A DNA stretch of 64,000 bases from Paenibacillus sp. 453mf (lineage in GTDB: Bacteria; Bacillota; Bacilli; Paenibacillales; Paenibacillaceae). Location of the stretch: positions 734,862 to 798,861 of the forward strand of contig NZ_FPAC01000001.1 of the NCBI RefSeq assembly GCF_900116105.1. The letters are read 5' to 3'. Both the position numbers and the translations under genes were made by a program. The notes under the pieces are model-generated. The model saw nothing but the letters and a program-made list of their open reading frames with translations, made no database searches and was not told the origin of the DNA. Below, in pieces: positions 54,494-64,000 of the stretch; position 1 is the first letter of the stretch, and every line of letters begins with the position of its first letter.

Positions 54494-55741
54494 CTATACA
54501 GATGACTTTTTCCGCGAATATAGCTTCATACGCACCCATATCACATTGATCAACAGAAGCGAGCCCGAGATAATGAACAAGCCTTCAATACCTATAAAGC
54601 CTGATAGGAAGCCGCCTGCTACAGCACCAATCATATTTCCTAGTGCCAGAGTGCTGCTGTTGAATCCAAAGGCACGACTCTCCATGCCGTCTGGTGTATA
54701 GGATCGAATCAAGGAATTGACACTTGGTAGAAGACCACCCATAAATATACCCATTAGGAACCGAATCAGGATCAGCTGACCTACATTTTGTACAAAAGCT
54801 TGAGGTATCAAGGTCACTGCTGCTCCAATAAGGGCAAAGGTGAGTATACGATGCGAACCGATCTTATCACTTAGCTTCCCGAGTAGCGGTGAAGCAACCA
54901 TATTTGATATTCCTGCAACAGCGCTGACCATACCGGCAAAAAAAGCGAGATTCTCTACCGTACCATTCAGTTGAAGCACATACAGCGGAAGCAGAGACAT
55001 GGGACTGATCATGGCAAACTGCAGTAAGAAGGTGACGGCGAACAGCGCAGGCAGCTGTGGTGTTTTGGTTAGCTCATGCAGCCCTCCGAGCACCGACTGC
55101 GCTTGCAATTGTGCTGCTTCTTCACGGTCGAAGTTCTCTCTGACAAGGAATAGCGCCAGTAGTGATGCAGAGAAGATCAGAATGCCAGTGATATAGAAAA
55201 TAGGTCTAAAGCCGACGAGGTCAGCTAATATGCCTCCGATTAAAGGACCGAGAATGGTTCCGGCAACCTGACCCGATTGGACAGTTCCCATGGCAAATCC
55301 CATTCGGTCCTTGGGTGTTGTCCCAGAAATGAGCGCAACCGAAGCAGGATTAAAGCCTGAAATTGTACCATTCAGCAGTCTTAGAAACAGCAAATGCCAT
55401 GGGTTTTGCGCAAATCCCATGAGGGTAATAACAATCGCCATGCCGAAGCCTGAGCGTAGCAGCATAATTTTGCGGCCGTATTTGTCAGCAAGCTTACCCC
55501 ACAGAGGTTGAAATACAAAGGAGGTTACGAAATTAGCTGCAAAGATAAAGCCTGCCCATAGTCCGATCTCACGTTCTCCAGTCACTCCCAAATCCTGGGC
55601 AAGGTATAAAGATAGAAAGGGAGTAACCATTGTCATGCCGGCATTTACTAGAAATTGTCCGAACCATAGCACGATAAGGTTAATTTTCCATGATTTCAAT
55701 AGATGAGGGTCACTTCCTTTCTGCCGTTCCTTACGGTTCAA
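54494..55741 (-). CDS. MFS drug exporter (multidrug type)
   Basis: 415 residues, twelve membrane helices. Motif A GKLADKYGRKIMLLRSG between helices 2 and 3, motif C-like GQVAGTILGPLIGG in helix 5, and the half-repeat GKLSDKIGSHRIL. These mark a 12-helix proton-driven exporter of the DHA1 group (NorA/Bmr or YqjV-like). Substrate unknown. Single gene with its promoter in the 215-base gap divergent to hemE. Confidence 0.92.
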   Translation of the reverse strand: MNRKERQKGSDPHLLKSWKINLIVLWFGQFLVNAGMTMVTPFLSLYLAQDLGVTGEREIGLWAGFIFAANFVTSFVFQPLWGKLADKYGRKIMLLRSGFGMAIVITLMGFAQNPWHLLFLRLLNGTISGFNPASVALISGTTPKDRMGFAMGTVQSGQVAGTILGPLIGGILADLVGFRPIFYITGILIFSASLLALFLVRENFDREEAAQLQAQSVLGGLHELTKTPQLPALFAVTFLLQFAMISPMSLLPLYVLQLNGTVENLAFFAGMVSAVAGISNMVASPLLGKLSDKIGSHRILTFALIGAAVTLIPQAFVQNVGQLILIRFLMGIFMGGLLPSVNSLIRSYTPDGMESRAFGFNSSTLALGNMIGAVAGGFLSGFIGIEGLFIISGSLLLINVIWVRMKLYSRKKSSV

Positions 55742-55957
55742 TTGTTGCCATTATTTTAGTATAACACACTACCGGGAGAACCGTTTCTCGAACGGAGCTT
55801 CATGAATAATTGCTTTATCGGTTCTTCAGATGGCATTCATATGCTTTAGAGAACCTTCATCCAATTGTCAATGGATGTTCGATTTCGCTTACTTGTTAGT
55901 GAGTTTTAAAAAGGGCATAATGGAAATTATAGAAACGACATTATTGGAGGCCAAGAA

Positions 55958-57016
55958 ATGGCATATAACGATAGGTTCATCAGAGCAGGGTATAAACAAC
56001 CTGTAGATCAACTTCCAGTATGGTATATGAGACAAGCTGGGCGTTACGATCCCGAATATCGCAAGGTCAAAGAGAAGTACACTTTGCTTGAGATTTGCAA
56101 GCAGCCGGAGCTTGCTGCCGAAGTAACCCTGATGCCAGTACGTAAATTGGGTGTAGACGCGGCAATTCTATATTCAGATATTATGAATCCGGTAGCCTCG
56201 ATCGGAATTGATTTTGATATTGTGAAGGATGTAGGTCCTGTTATTCACAACCCTATACGGTCTTCAGCGGATGTGGAGAAGCTTCGTCCAATTAACGTTG
56301 AGCAGGATTTGTCGCATATTATGGAGACGATACGTATTCTGGATAATGAGCTTACCGTTCCTCTCATCACTTTTGCCGGCGCTCCGTTTACTATTGCGAG
56401 CTATCTGATCGAAGGACGTCCTTCAAAGGGTTACATTCGAACCAAAGAAATGATGTACAGTGAACCGGCAGTCTGGTTTCAATTGATGGATAAGCTCGGC
56501 GATATGGTTATTACTTATGTAAGACATCAGATTCAGAATGGCGGTAAAGCATTTCAGGTATTCGACAGCTGGGTTGGGGCGTTATCTCCTGCAGATTTCA
56601 AGGTTTATGTGCTGCCGACCATTACGCGCATTTTTGACGAGTTATCTGATCTTGATGTTCCAAAAATTTATTTTCCAGGCGTCAGCTCGGGTGAGCTGCT
56701 TCCCACACTTTCAGACATCAAGGCGAATGTAGTCGGCTTGGATTGGAGAGTATCCATTAATGAAGGTCGAAGAAGACTGGGGAATAAGTTCGCGGTTCAG
56801 GGGAATCTCGATCCTTACGTGCTTACAGCACCTATTGAGGTTATTAAGAAGTATGCGAAAAGTATTATTGATGAAGGAATTCAGCAGCCTGGATACATAT
56901 TTAATCTGGGACATGGCTTGTTTCCCGAGGCTTCCATTGACAAGCTCAAGGAGCTGACAGATTATGTGCATGAATACTCAGCCGAAGCGCTGAAAGTACA
57001 GAATGTACACATATAA
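55958..57016 (+). CDS. hemE: Uroporphyrinogen decarboxylase
   Basis: 352 residues. Removes four acetate carboxyls to give coproporphyrinogen III in heme synthesis. Signature PVWYMRQAGRYDPEY with the substrate-binding Arg pair near the start, the Asp in AILYSDIMNP, FAGAPFTIASYLIEG, and the C-terminal NLGHGLFP. Ribosome site TTGGAGGCCAAGAA. Forms an operon with hemH, as in B. subtilis hemEHY; hemY is not found next door. Confidence 0.97.
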   Translation: MAYNDRFIRAGYKQPVDQLPVWYMRQAGRYDPEYRKVKEKYTLLEICKQPELAAEVTLMPVRKLGVDAAILYSDIMNPVASIGIDFDIVKDVGPVIHNPIRSSADVEKLRPINVEQDLSHIMETIRILDNELTVPLITFAGAPFTIASYLIEGRPSKGYIRTKEMMYSEPAVWFQLMDKLGDMVITYVRHQIQNGGKAFQVFDSWVGALSPADFKVYVLPTITRIFDELSDLDVPKIYFPGVSSGELLPTLSDIKANVVGLDWRVSINEGRRRLGNKFAVQGNLDPYVLTAPIEVIKKYAKSIIDEGIQQPGYIFNLGHGLFPEASIDKLKELTDYVHEYSAEALKVQNVHI

Positions 57017-57042
57017 ACAATAGAGACAAGGTGGGAATTACT

Positions 57043-57987
57043 ATGAGCAACCAAGTAGGCGTGCTTGTCTTGTCATACGGCACACCCCAAAGCATGGAAG
57101 ACATAGAGGCGTATTATACACATATTAGAAGAGGGAATAAGCCATCTGAGGAGCAGCTTCGCGAGCTCACTGAGCGATATGAAGCCATTGTCGGCGGGGT
57201 CTTCCCTCTCCGTGAGCATACGAACAGTCAGGTTGAATCGCTTGAGAAGACGTTAGCTCAGGATGAGAGAACTTCCGGGATTCAATTCCGTTGTTACCAA
57301 GGATTAAAGCATGCGAGTCCGTTCATTGAGGACGGAGTGGATGCCATGGCTAAGGATGGTATTAAGAGAGCGGTTGGTATTGTTCTTGCCCCTCACTATT
57401 CCATGATGAGCATTGGGTCATATATCAAAAGAGCACAAGCGAAGGCTGAAGAGCATGGGATTGAAATGAGCTTTGTTGAGTCCTATCATCTGCATCCGAA
57501 GCTGATTGAAGCATTGTCTGTACGCGTGAGTGCCAAGCTCGATCAATTTGAAGAAGCGGGAGCGAAGCGGGATTCGGTTCGAGTTCTGTTCAGCGCGCAC
57601 AGCTTGCCTGAGAAAATCGTAGAGATGGGAGATCCCTACCCGGATCAGCTGCTTGAAACCTCCAAGGCAGTTGCGAAGCAGGCGGGTATAGAGAACTGGC
57701 AGTTTACTTGGCAAAGTGCCGGTCAGACGGCCACCCCTTGGCTTGGACCTGACATACTCGATACTCTGCAGGTGCTGAGTAAAGAACAGGTTGAGGATGT
57801 CTTGGTGGCACCGGTAGGTTTCGTATCCGATCACCTTGAAGTGCTGTATGATCTGGATATTGAAGCGAAAGCAATCGCAAAGGAGCTCGATATGCGTCTA
57901 ATGCGGATCGATTCACTCAACAATGATCCATTGTATATGGAAACACTGAGTGACTGCGTAATTAAGTCATGGCAAGGCAGAAACTGA
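57043..57987 (+). CDS. hemH: Coproporphyrin ferrochelatase
   Basis: 314 residues. Inserts Fe2+ into coproporphyrin III in the Firmicute route (also called CpfC). The catalytic His is in VLFSAHSLPEKIVEMGDPY, the partner Glu in PVGFVSDHLEVLYDLD. The YGTP start region (VLVLSYGTPQSMEDIEAYYT) is characteristic. ATG 57043 has AAGGTGGG upstream. Lies 26 bases after hemE. Confidence 0.96.
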   Translation: MSNQVGVLVLSYGTPQSMEDIEAYYTHIRRGNKPSEEQLRELTERYEAIVGGVFPLREHTNSQVESLEKTLAQDERTSGIQFRCYQGLKHASPFIEDGVDAMAKDGIKRAVGIVLAPHYSMMSIGSYIKRAQAKAEEHGIEMSFVESYHLHPKLIEALSVRVSAKLDQFEEAGAKRDSVRVLFSAHSLPEKIVEMGDPYPDQLLETSKAVAKQAGIENWQFTWQSAGQTATPWLGPDILDTLQVLSKEQVEDVLVAPVGFVSDHLEVLYDLDIEAKAIAKELDMRLMRIDSLNNDPLYMETLSDCVIKSWQGRN

Positions 57988-58041
57988 GCTTATTGTTACA
58001 GCTATAGGGGAATATAAATAAGAGATATGCTAAATTAGAGG

Positions 58042-58073
58042 GCTTGCATCCATTACGGATGCAGGCTTTTTTT
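58042..58073 (+). terminator. Terminator of the hemEH unit
   Basis: GCTTGCATCC-attac-GGATGCAGGC followed by seven T residues. hemEH therefore ends here, without hemY. Confidence 0.9.
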
Positions 58074-58213
58074 ATTCTCAATCTATAGGCAGCCTGAGTA
58101 TAAAGCCGGATTCAAGAAATATCCTTTAACTGGTATAATAGATTTGGATTTTAGTAGAGTCCATTTCATAACAATTTCATAACTCAATGAAAAGGGGAAC
58201 AAAAGGAGAGAAT

Positions 58214-59581
58214 ATGCTGCCGTCAAGATCAGAGAGGCATTCGGCTGCGAAAAAAGAGAAACAGCGCAGAAGAAGCAAAATGTGGGTTACATTGAACGTT
58301 GTCCTTATTTTATGCATCGCAGGTATTATCATATACTTCAATTTAGTAGGGGGTCTAACAGGTCCTGTTGAAGATGCGGACGTATACTCATCTAGCAGTG
58401 AGGAGAGCCGCGATGAGCAGGAGTCGAATAAGACCGGGAATACAGCGGAGGAGGATAACAGAGAGAGCTCCTCATCAGAAGATGACCATCCGAACCATTC
58501 ATTATCAGAAGATAAGGAGCTGAACGAAGCTTCACAGGATGAGACTCCACCCGCCTCCGAGCAAGCGGAAGAGAATCCAGACCCGAAGTCTGGTGAGGTC
58601 GAACCCGCCGATAATTCCGGTGAGCCTGCGGATGGAGAATTGGTTGTTATGAGCTTTGCGGGTGATGTACAGTTCTCGGGCAAAGTCGAGGAATTGCTTG
58701 AGAGGGAGGGCTTTGATTATCCTTATCAACATCTGGGAAGTCTCTTTCAGACCGATGATCTAACCTTCATCAATCTGGAAACACCGGTGACAACAGGAGG
58801 AGAGGCCGCGCTTGGCAAATCCTACGTGTACAAATCATCGCCGAAGGCCCTTGAAGCGATGACGGAAGCTGGTGTGGACATCGTCAATCTAGCAAATAAT
58901 CATATATTGGATCAAGGGCAGGCTGGTCTTGCGGATACACTTAATTATCTGAAGGATTATCAGATTAAATATGTTGGCGCTGGTATGGATCGAAAGAATG
59001 CCTATGCCCCCGTTTATTATGAGATCAAGGGAATGCGAATTGCACTGCTCGGCTTCACAAGAGTAATACCTGAAGCGGGCTGGCGAGCTGAATCAGGAAA
59101 ACCCGGCGTTGCCGATGCATATGATAGTACAGATGCTGTTAAGGCGATTGAGCAAGCGAGAAACGATGCGGACCTCGTCGTTGTCATGTCTCATTGGGGC
59201 GAGGAGCGTCAAACGATGCCGAATGATATCCAAACATCGCTTGGACGTGAATTTGTTGATGCAGGAGCAGATCTGGTGATTGGCGGACACCCTCACGTAT
59301 TGCAGGGACTGGAATCCTACAAAGGAAAATGGATTGCTTATAGCACAGGCAATTTCATTTTCTCAAGATCTACAAATGAGGAAACTTGGAGAACCGCTGT
59401 ATTCCAGGCGAGCTGCCAGAAGAATGGAGCTTGCACGATGAAGGCCATTCCTTATCATGCCAAGCTGGGACAGCCGGTCCCTATGGAGAATGAGGAAGGA
59501 ACTGCTCTTCTGAAAGAGCTGGAGCTTAGATCGTTTGATGTGAAGGTAGGAGCAGATGGTTCCATTTCGACAGCAGATTAA
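58214..59581 (+). CDS. CapA-family (poly-gamma-glutamate capsule-type) metallophosphatase-like protein
   Basis: 455 residues. A membrane helix near residues 25-43, a Ser/Glu-rich external linker of about 110 residues, and a CapA-like domain: MSFAGDVQFSGKVEELLE, INLETPVTTGG, VDIVNLANNHILDQG, HWGEERQTMPND, GGHPHVLQG. It resembles the calcineurin-like fold used in poly-gamma-glutamate export or cell-envelope work. ATG 58214 with AAAGGAGAG upstream is preferred over 58187. No capB/capC is near. Confidence 0.9.
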   Translation: MLPSRSERHSAAKKEKQRRRSKMWVTLNVVLILCIAGIIIYFNLVGGLTGPVEDADVYSSSSEESRDEQESNKTGNTAEEDNRESSSSEDDHPNHSLSEDKELNEASQDETPPASEQAEENPDPKSGEVEPADNSGEPADGELVVMSFAGDVQFSGKVEELLEREGFDYPYQHLGSLFQTDDLTFINLETPVTTGGEAALGKSYVYKSSPKALEAMTEAGVDIVNLANNHILDQGQAGLADTLNYLKDYQIKYVGAGMDRKNAYAPVYYEIKGMRIALLGFTRVIPEAGWRAESGKPGVADAYDSTDAVKAIEQARNDADLVVVMSHWGEERQTMPNDIQTSLGREFVDAGADLVIGGHPHVLQGLESYKGKWIAYSTGNFIFSRSTNEETWRTAVFQASCQKNGACTMKAIPYHAKLGQPVPMENEEGTALLKELELRSFDVKVGADGSISTAD

Positions 59582-59604
59582 ATTACAGGTGTAAGGAGAT
59601 GGAG

Positions 59605-60357
59605 ATGAACAATCCTTGTGTAGCACACCGTGGTTATTCCTCACTTGCTCCGGAGAATACAATAGCTGCCTTCGGGCTTGCAATGGAGCAGGCACAGGTA
59701 AAATGGATTGAACTGGATGTTCAGCTATCCCGAGATGGTTATCCTGTTGTCATCCATGATTATCGGCTTGAGCGAACGACAGACGGCAAGGGGTTTGTGA
59801 AGGATAAGACCCTGCACGAGCTTAAACAGCTTGATGCTGGTAGCTGGAAGTCGAAGAAATATGCGGGCGAACGAATTCCAACCTTGGCTGAAGTACTGGA
59901 GCTGGCAAGAGGTAAGATCAAGCTGAACATTGAGCTCAAAACGACAGGGGATATGTATCCTCACATGCCAGCAGCAGTGCTCAGAGAACTGTTCGGCAGA
60001 TGGAATGAAGAGGATTATGTGATTACTTCATTTGACCGCAGATCACTTGTTAAAGTAAAGTTAATTCACCGGTTTGCTCGAACAGGACTCATCATCAATT
60101 CATATCCGCCGGATTTGGCACGTCAGCTTAGTGAGCTTAGATGCGATCTGCTGTCTATAGGATATCCGCATGTGAATAAGCAGCTCATAAGTGACATGAA
60201 GAAAGAAGGAATCGATGTTATGGCGTGGACTGTGGATTCGTCCAGAATTATGCGCAATTTGGCAGCAATAGATCAGGACATTATGATGTGTACGAACAAT
60301 CCGGATTTATGGCAAAAGGCTTTTGCGAAAAAAGCGATGAAATGGTTTAAATCTTAA
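59605..60357 (+). CDS. Glycerophosphodiester phosphodiesterase
   Basis: 250 residues. Releases glycerol-3-phosphate from phospholipid head groups or teichoic acid. The GDPD box: HRGYSSLAPENTIAAFGLAM, the metal pair IELDVQLSRDG, HDYRLERTTDGKG, and NIELKTTG. No signal peptide. AAGGAG lies six bases before ATG 59605. Follows the CapA-like gene by 23 bases, maybe as an operon. Confidence 0.93.
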   Translation: MNNPCVAHRGYSSLAPENTIAAFGLAMEQAQVKWIELDVQLSRDGYPVVIHDYRLERTTDGKGFVKDKTLHELKQLDAGSWKSKKYAGERIPTLAEVLELARGKIKLNIELKTTGDMYPHMPAAVLRELFGRWNEEDYVITSFDRRSLVKVKLIHRFARTGLIINSYPPDLARQLSELRCDLLSIGYPHVNKQLISDMKKEGIDVMAWTVDSSRIMRNLAAIDQDIMMCTNNPDLWQKAFAKKAMKWFKS

Positions 60358-60381
60358 AAAATTAGACGATAAGGCGAAAGG

Positions 60382-61020
60382 ATGAAGATGAAGATGAACT
60401 CACAGATCAGAAATGTCTATTGTGTTGGCCGCAATTATCGCCTGCACGCAGAAGAACTAGGAAATGCAGTACCTGATGAACCCATGATATTCATGAAGCC
60501 CTCCCATGCGGTAGTGCTGATGGAAGATCAAGAGCTCATGCTTCCGGGGGGCCGGGGAGACATCCATTATGAGGCAGAGCTGGTCGTTAGAATTGGAGCA
60601 GAGCATACACCCGGAATGAATGTAGATGTAGTCATCGATGCGTATGCTATGGGTATCGACTTTACACTCCGTGATGTACAGACCGTGATCAAACAAAAAG
60701 GGCACCCTTGGACAGCGGCAAAGGGATTCAAAAATTCCGCGCCAATATCCAGATTTAAGCCTGTTCAATCTGTTCAGTCTTTGGCCGATTTCGAGTTTAC
60801 ACTGAATAAGAATGGGGTAGAAGTGCAGCGTGGGAACATTCGCGACATGATTTTTACCATTCAAAACATAGCGGATTATGTTTCGGAACACTATGGACTA
60901 GGTCCGGGAGATATTATATTTACAGGAACTCCGGCGGGTGTTGGTCCTGTAGAGTCAGGTGATCGACTGGAGTTAACCTGGGCAAATGAAGCTATAGGTA
61001 GTGTTACCGTCCGTTATTAA
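60382..61020 (+). CDS. Fumarylacetoacetate hydrolase-family protein
   Basis: 212 residues, C-terminal FAH domain only. VYCVGRNYRLHAEELG, metal ligands in DIHYEAELVVRIG (E-x-E) and MGIDFTLRDVQ (D), and the GDIIFTGTPAGVGPV signature. Enzymes of this type open or decarboxylate small keto acids, for example oxaloacetate or acylpyruvate. Substrate unknown. Three in-frame ATGs at the start; the second (60388) best fits AAAGG. Confidence 0.93.
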   Translation: MKMKMNSQIRNVYCVGRNYRLHAEELGNAVPDEPMIFMKPSHAVVLMEDQELMLPGGRGDIHYEAELVVRIGAEHTPGMNVDVVIDAYAMGIDFTLRDVQTVIKQKGHPWTAAKGFKNSAPISRFKPVQSVQSLADFEFTLNKNGVEVQRGNIRDMIFTIQNIADYVSEHYGLGPGDIIFTGTPAGVGPVESGDRLELTWANEAIGSVTVRY

Positions 61021-61138
61021 TGAACTTATAGATTGAACAAAAAATTCTTAGTTCTATACTTTAAGATGATCGGCTCATAACCGAGTATTTACTGCAGTTT
61101 GTTTTGTTCAATCTACATCATTCTTGTTTAAAGTTATG

Positions 61139-61186
61139 GACACGCTTATTTGATCCTTCTTCGGATTGAATAAGGCGTGTCTTTTT
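61139..61186 (+). terminator. Terminator of the CapA-GDPD-FAH gene group
   Basis: GACACGCTTATTTGATCC pairs with GGATTGAATAAGGCGTGTC and is followed by TTTTT. A second, wider inverted repeat (GATTGAACAAAA) lies at 61031-61113. Confidence 0.8.
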
Positions 61187-61270
61187 ATCTATATCTCCCT
61201 AAATCAGGCTTTGTCATGGCTGCACATGTTATACTATATTTAAAATAACTATAGAATCAGGAGACGGCAG

Positions 61271-62086
61271 ATGGATTGGATCATTGGAACGCTGTGTGCA
61301 TTCCTTGTCGCTGGGGCTGCATATTACAAGAAGTCGCTCACATTATCTGGCGGCATAGCTGCAGTTATAATGGGGGCCGTGTATTATGGTGCAGGCGATC
61401 TAGTGTGGTTTGGAACGCTGCTTCTCTTCTTCATAACGTCAACCGTATTATCCAAATACAAGAAGCGGGAGAAGCAGGAACTTGAACAATCGTATGCAAA
61501 AACAGGAAATCGGGATGCAGGTCAAGTGCTTGCGAACGGCGGGCTTGGTATGGTGCTTGTCCTTCTGCATGCCATATTTCCCCATCCTGTTTGGATATTT
61601 GCCTTCATCGGCATTATGGCGACCGTTACTGCAGATACCTGGGCAACAGAAATTGGAAGCTTAAGCTCTAAGCCCCCTCGTTCAGTAAGAACATGGAAGG
61701 TCATTCCTCCGGGCTCATCGGGTGGTGTCACTGTAACGGGGAATGTGGCTGCAGCAGCTGGAGCCCTGATGATCGGTGGATGTGCGTATCTGTTTCTAAT
61801 ATTAAGCTCTGAAGCGGATGGATCGATGACTGCGCTTATCGCATTTGCGGTCATCGGAGCGGTATCCGGTTTTATTGGAGCGTATGCCGATTCTCTAATG
61901 GGGGCGACCATTCAGCGGATGTATCACTGCACCGTCTGCGGCAAGGACGTAGAGGTTCATCATCATTGCGGGCAGAGCACGGTGCGGGGTAAGGGACTAA
62001 ACTGGATGAGCAATGACCTGGTCAATCTGTTTAGTTCACTCATCGGAGGCGGTATCGCCATCCTGCTGGGATTATTATTAATTTAG
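61271..62086 (+). CDS. DUF92-family membrane protein
   Basis: 271 residues, about six membrane segments. The family pattern is clear: TLSGGIAAVIMGAVYYGAGD, QVLANGGLGMVLVLLHAIFP, TVTADTWATEIGSLS, PPGSSGGVTVTGNVA and a C-terminal CTVCGKDVEVHHH. DUF92 includes phytol/farnesol phosphate kinases in plants and cyanobacteria, so CTP-dependent prenol phosphate transfer is possible. Ribosome site AGGAGACGGCAG. The CxxC...HxH piece may bind zinc. Confidence 0.9.
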   Translation: MDWIIGTLCAFLVAGAAYYKKSLTLSGGIAAVIMGAVYYGAGDLVWFGTLLLFFITSTVLSKYKKREKQELEQSYAKTGNRDAGQVLANGGLGMVLVLLHAIFPHPVWIFAFIGIMATVTADTWATEIGSLSSKPPRSVRTWKVIPPGSSGGVTVTGNVAAAAGALMIGGCAYLFLILSSEADGSMTALIAFAVIGAVSGFIGAYADSLMGATIQRMYHCTVCGKDVEVHHHCGQSTVRGKGLNWMSNDLVNLFSSLIGGGIAILLGLLLI

Positions 62087-62145
62087 ACCTCAGGTACATG
62101 GTGTAATCTGTTTATAATCAATAGAGAAGAGTAGGGACATATCAA

Positions 62146-64000
62146 ATGAATATAATGACAGTTGAAAATATATCTAAAAGCTACGGAGAAAAGATTCTCT
62201 TCAAAGATGCATCCTTCGGAATGAGCGATCAGGATAAGATCGGGATTGTCGGAGTCAATGGCACAGGCAAATCGACCTTTCTTCGCGTCATTGCGGGTCT
62301 TGAACAGCCGGACGAAGGTAATATTGCGATCGGTAATCAAGTAAGAGTTCAAATGCTTGCCCAAAATCCTGAGTTTGATCCGGACATGACGGTGCTGCAG
62401 CAAGTGTTTCAAGGTGATACACCTCAAATGCGAGCCGTTCGTAATTATATGGAAACGATGGAGCTGCTCGCGCTCAAACCGAGCGATGAAGCTCTTCTAG
62501 AGCGTCTAACGAAGTTGAGTGAACATATGGAAGCCTATGATGCCTGGCAGCTTGAGAGTGAGGCGAAGACCATTCTGTCCAAGCTGGGTATAACGCAGTA
62601 TGATGCACCAATGGGATCACTATCAGGTGGACAGCGCAAGAGGGTGGCGCTAGCGGCGGCACTTATCCATCCGTCGGATCTGCTGATTCTGGATGAGCCA
62701 ACGAACCATATTGATAATGATTCAGTTGAATGGCTTGAGCAATATTTGCAGAAGCGCCGCGGTGCACTGCTCATGATCACGCATGACCGTTACTTCCTGG
62801 ACCGTGTTGCCAATGTCATGCTGGAGCTGGATCATGGCCGGTTATTTCGTTATGAAGCGAACTACACCAAGTTTCTTGAGCTAAAAGCAGATCGTGAAGA
62901 AAGAGAAGCGGCTTCTGAGCAGAAACGCCAAAATTTACTGCGAAATGAGCTGGCATGGATTCGCAGAGGAGCTAAGGCAAGAACGACGAAGCAGAAGGCG
63001 AGAATTGACCGCTTCGAACAGTTAAAAGATCAGGAGGGCGTCCAGCGTTCAGGCAATCTGGAGATGTCTGTTGCTTCAGCCCGACTCGGGAAGAAAATAC
63101 TCGAAATCGAAGGCTTAACCAAGAGTACAGAGCACAAAAAGCTGGTAGATAATCTTAGCTATATCGCTGTGCCAGGAGATCGTGTAGGTATTGTGGGACC
63201 GAATGGAACCGGTAAATCCACACTACTGAATATGATTGCAGGTGGGATTCAGCCGGATGCCGGTGAGATCATCGTTGGACCTACCGTTAAGCTGGGGTAT
63301 TTTACGCAAGAACATCAGGAGATGGACGAGAACCTGAGAGTTATTGAATACATCAAGGAAGAGGCAGAGGTCATCCGAACCGGGGAAGGGGAGACGATTA
63401 CAGCCGCACAGATGCTGGAACGGTTTCTATTCCCGCCTGCAGCTCAGTGGACCTATATTTCAAGATTATCCGGAGGGGAGAAGCGACGGCTGTATCTGCT
63501 CCGTGTGCTGATGTCCGCGCCTAATGTTCTGCTCTTGGATGAACCGACGAATGATTTGGATATCCAAACCCTGAGCGTGCTTGAGGCGTATTTGGATGAT
63601 TTTCCAGGAGTTGTGTTCGTTGTATCCCATGACCGTTATTTCCTCGATCGGACGGTTGACAAAGTCCTTGCTTTTGAAGGAGAGGGCCAGGTACGGGTGC
63701 ATGTAGGGAACTATTCAGAATATGCAGAATGGCTGTCAAAAAACGTACAAAATCAGCAAAAGCCGATCAGCAAAAAAGAAGAGCCTGTTAAGCCTGAATC
63801 GTCTTCAGCAGCTGCATCAGAGCCACCTAAGGTGAAGCTGAAATTCAGTTTCAAGGAACAGCGTGAATATGAACTCATTGACAGCCAGATTGAGGAGACT
63901 GAACGTAAGCTTGAGTTGATTGCGACTCAGATGGAGGAAGCCTTCAGTGATGCAGCGAGGCTTCAGGAGCTGATGAAGGAGCAGGCGGAAACCGAGAAGC
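62146..64000 (+). CDS. ABC-F ATPase (Uup-like), cut by the window end
   Basis: More than 618 residues without a stop, so it continues past 64000. Two ABC domains in one chain without membrane part: first Walker A VGVNGTGKST, signature LSGGQRKRVALAA, Walker B LLILDEPTNHID; second Walker A VGPNGTGKST, signature LSGGEKRRLYLL and LLLDEPTNDLD; between them the linker with RRGAKARTTKQKAR typical of Uup. ABC-F proteins act on ribosomes; Uup handles ribosome collisions and genome stability. A C-terminal coiled coil starts near 63830. Likely Uup, other ABC-F factors cannot be excluded. Confidence 0.93.
   Translation, partial: MNIMTVENISKSYGEKILFKDASFGMSDQDKIGIVGVNGTGKSTFLRVIAGLEQPDEGNIAIGNQVRVQMLAQNPEFDPDMTVLQQVFQGDTPQMRAVRNYMETMELLALKPSDEALLERLTKLSEHMEAYDAWQLESEAKTILSKLGITQYDAPMGSLSGGQRKRVALAAALIHPSDLLILDEPTNHIDNDSVEWLEQYLQKRRGALLMITHDRYFLDRVANVMLELDHGRLFRYEANYTKFLELKADREEREAASEQKRQNLLRNELAWIRRGAKARTTKQKARIDRFEQLKDQEGVQRSGNLEMSVASARLGKKILEIEGLTKSTEHKKLVDNLSYIAVPGDRVGIVGPNGTGKSTLLNMIAGGIQPDAGEIIVGPTVKLGYFTQEHQEMDENLRVIEYIKEEAEVIRTGEGETITAAQMLERFLFPPAAQWTYISRLSGGEKRRLYLLRVLMSAPNVLLLDEPTNDLDIQTLSVLEAYLDDFPGVVFVVSHDRYFLDRTVDKVLAFEGEGQVRVHVGNYSEYAEWLSKNVQNQQKPISKKEEPVKPESSSAAASEPPKVKLKFSFKEQREYELIDSQIEETERKLELIATQMEEAFSDAARLQELMKEQAETEK

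Overview
The window looks like chromosomal DNA of a spore-forming Firmicute of the Paenibacillus type. The evidence is a small acid-soluble spore protein with a forespore-type promoter, the sporulation membrane protein YtaF, an LtaS-type lipoteichoic acid synthase, strong Shine-Dalgarno sites, frequent GTG/TTG starts, and core gene orders (polA-mutM-ytaF-coaE, hemE-hemH) typical of that group. Genus is inferred from gene content, not from a search.

Layout. 1-9068 is core: the end of a Gfo/Idh dehydrogenase, polA, mutM, ytaF, coaE, a lytic transglycosylase, a spore SASP, nrdR, a frameshifted cupin gene, a glyoxalase-like gene and tRNA-Ala(GGC). 9042-23164 is a 14.1 kb genomic island bounded by a 24-bp duplication of the 3' end of tRNA-Ala. 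It carries a truncated, frameshifted tyrosine integrase, broken replication genes (a DUF927-like ATPase and a gene II/X-like replication protein), small membrane proteins, an XRE repressor, a frameshifted radC, and one intact three-gene operon (SF2 helicase with a nuclease-like C-terminus plus two unrecognised proteins), the best candidate here for an undescribed defence system. The island ends with a fused remnant of a carbamoyltransferase and an inositol-monophosphatase-like gene, then a lipoprotein gene.

23165-33534 is mixed. It contains decayed ABC-transporter pieces, tRNA-Lys(CTT), a flavin monooxygenase, the YcgQ/YcgR-type permease pair, a VanZ-like protein, several pseudogene fragments, an S66 peptidase divergent from a LysR regulator, a wrecked YxjG/MetE-like methyltransferase, and tRNA-Leu(CAG) with an integrase stub against its 3' end, which marks a second old integration site. 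33675-38889 holds two DJ-1/PfpI paralogues around a DUF2306 membrane protein, next to an OmpR-type two-component system. 39099-40496 is an arabinose relic: araM (sn-glycerol-1-phosphate dehydrogenase) between two AraR-like operators, followed by a stub of araB.

40598-64000 is mostly core housekeeping: a tandem-HTH protein, a holin-like protein, small conserved proteins, glutamate racemase, an M14 peptidase, a DUF1450 gene with an in-frame TGA at a normally Cys position, LtaS, an RlmL-like rRNA methyltransferase, an O-methyltransferase, a secreted asparaginase, an MFS exporter, hemE-hemH, a CapA-like protein, a glycerophosphodiesterase, an FAH-family hydrolase, DUF92, and an ABC-F ATPase that runs off the window.

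At least eight genes carry single-base frameshifts, several in A-runs, so both true decay and homopolymer sequencing errors must be considered. Identifications rest on motif reading and memory of families; no database search was possible.
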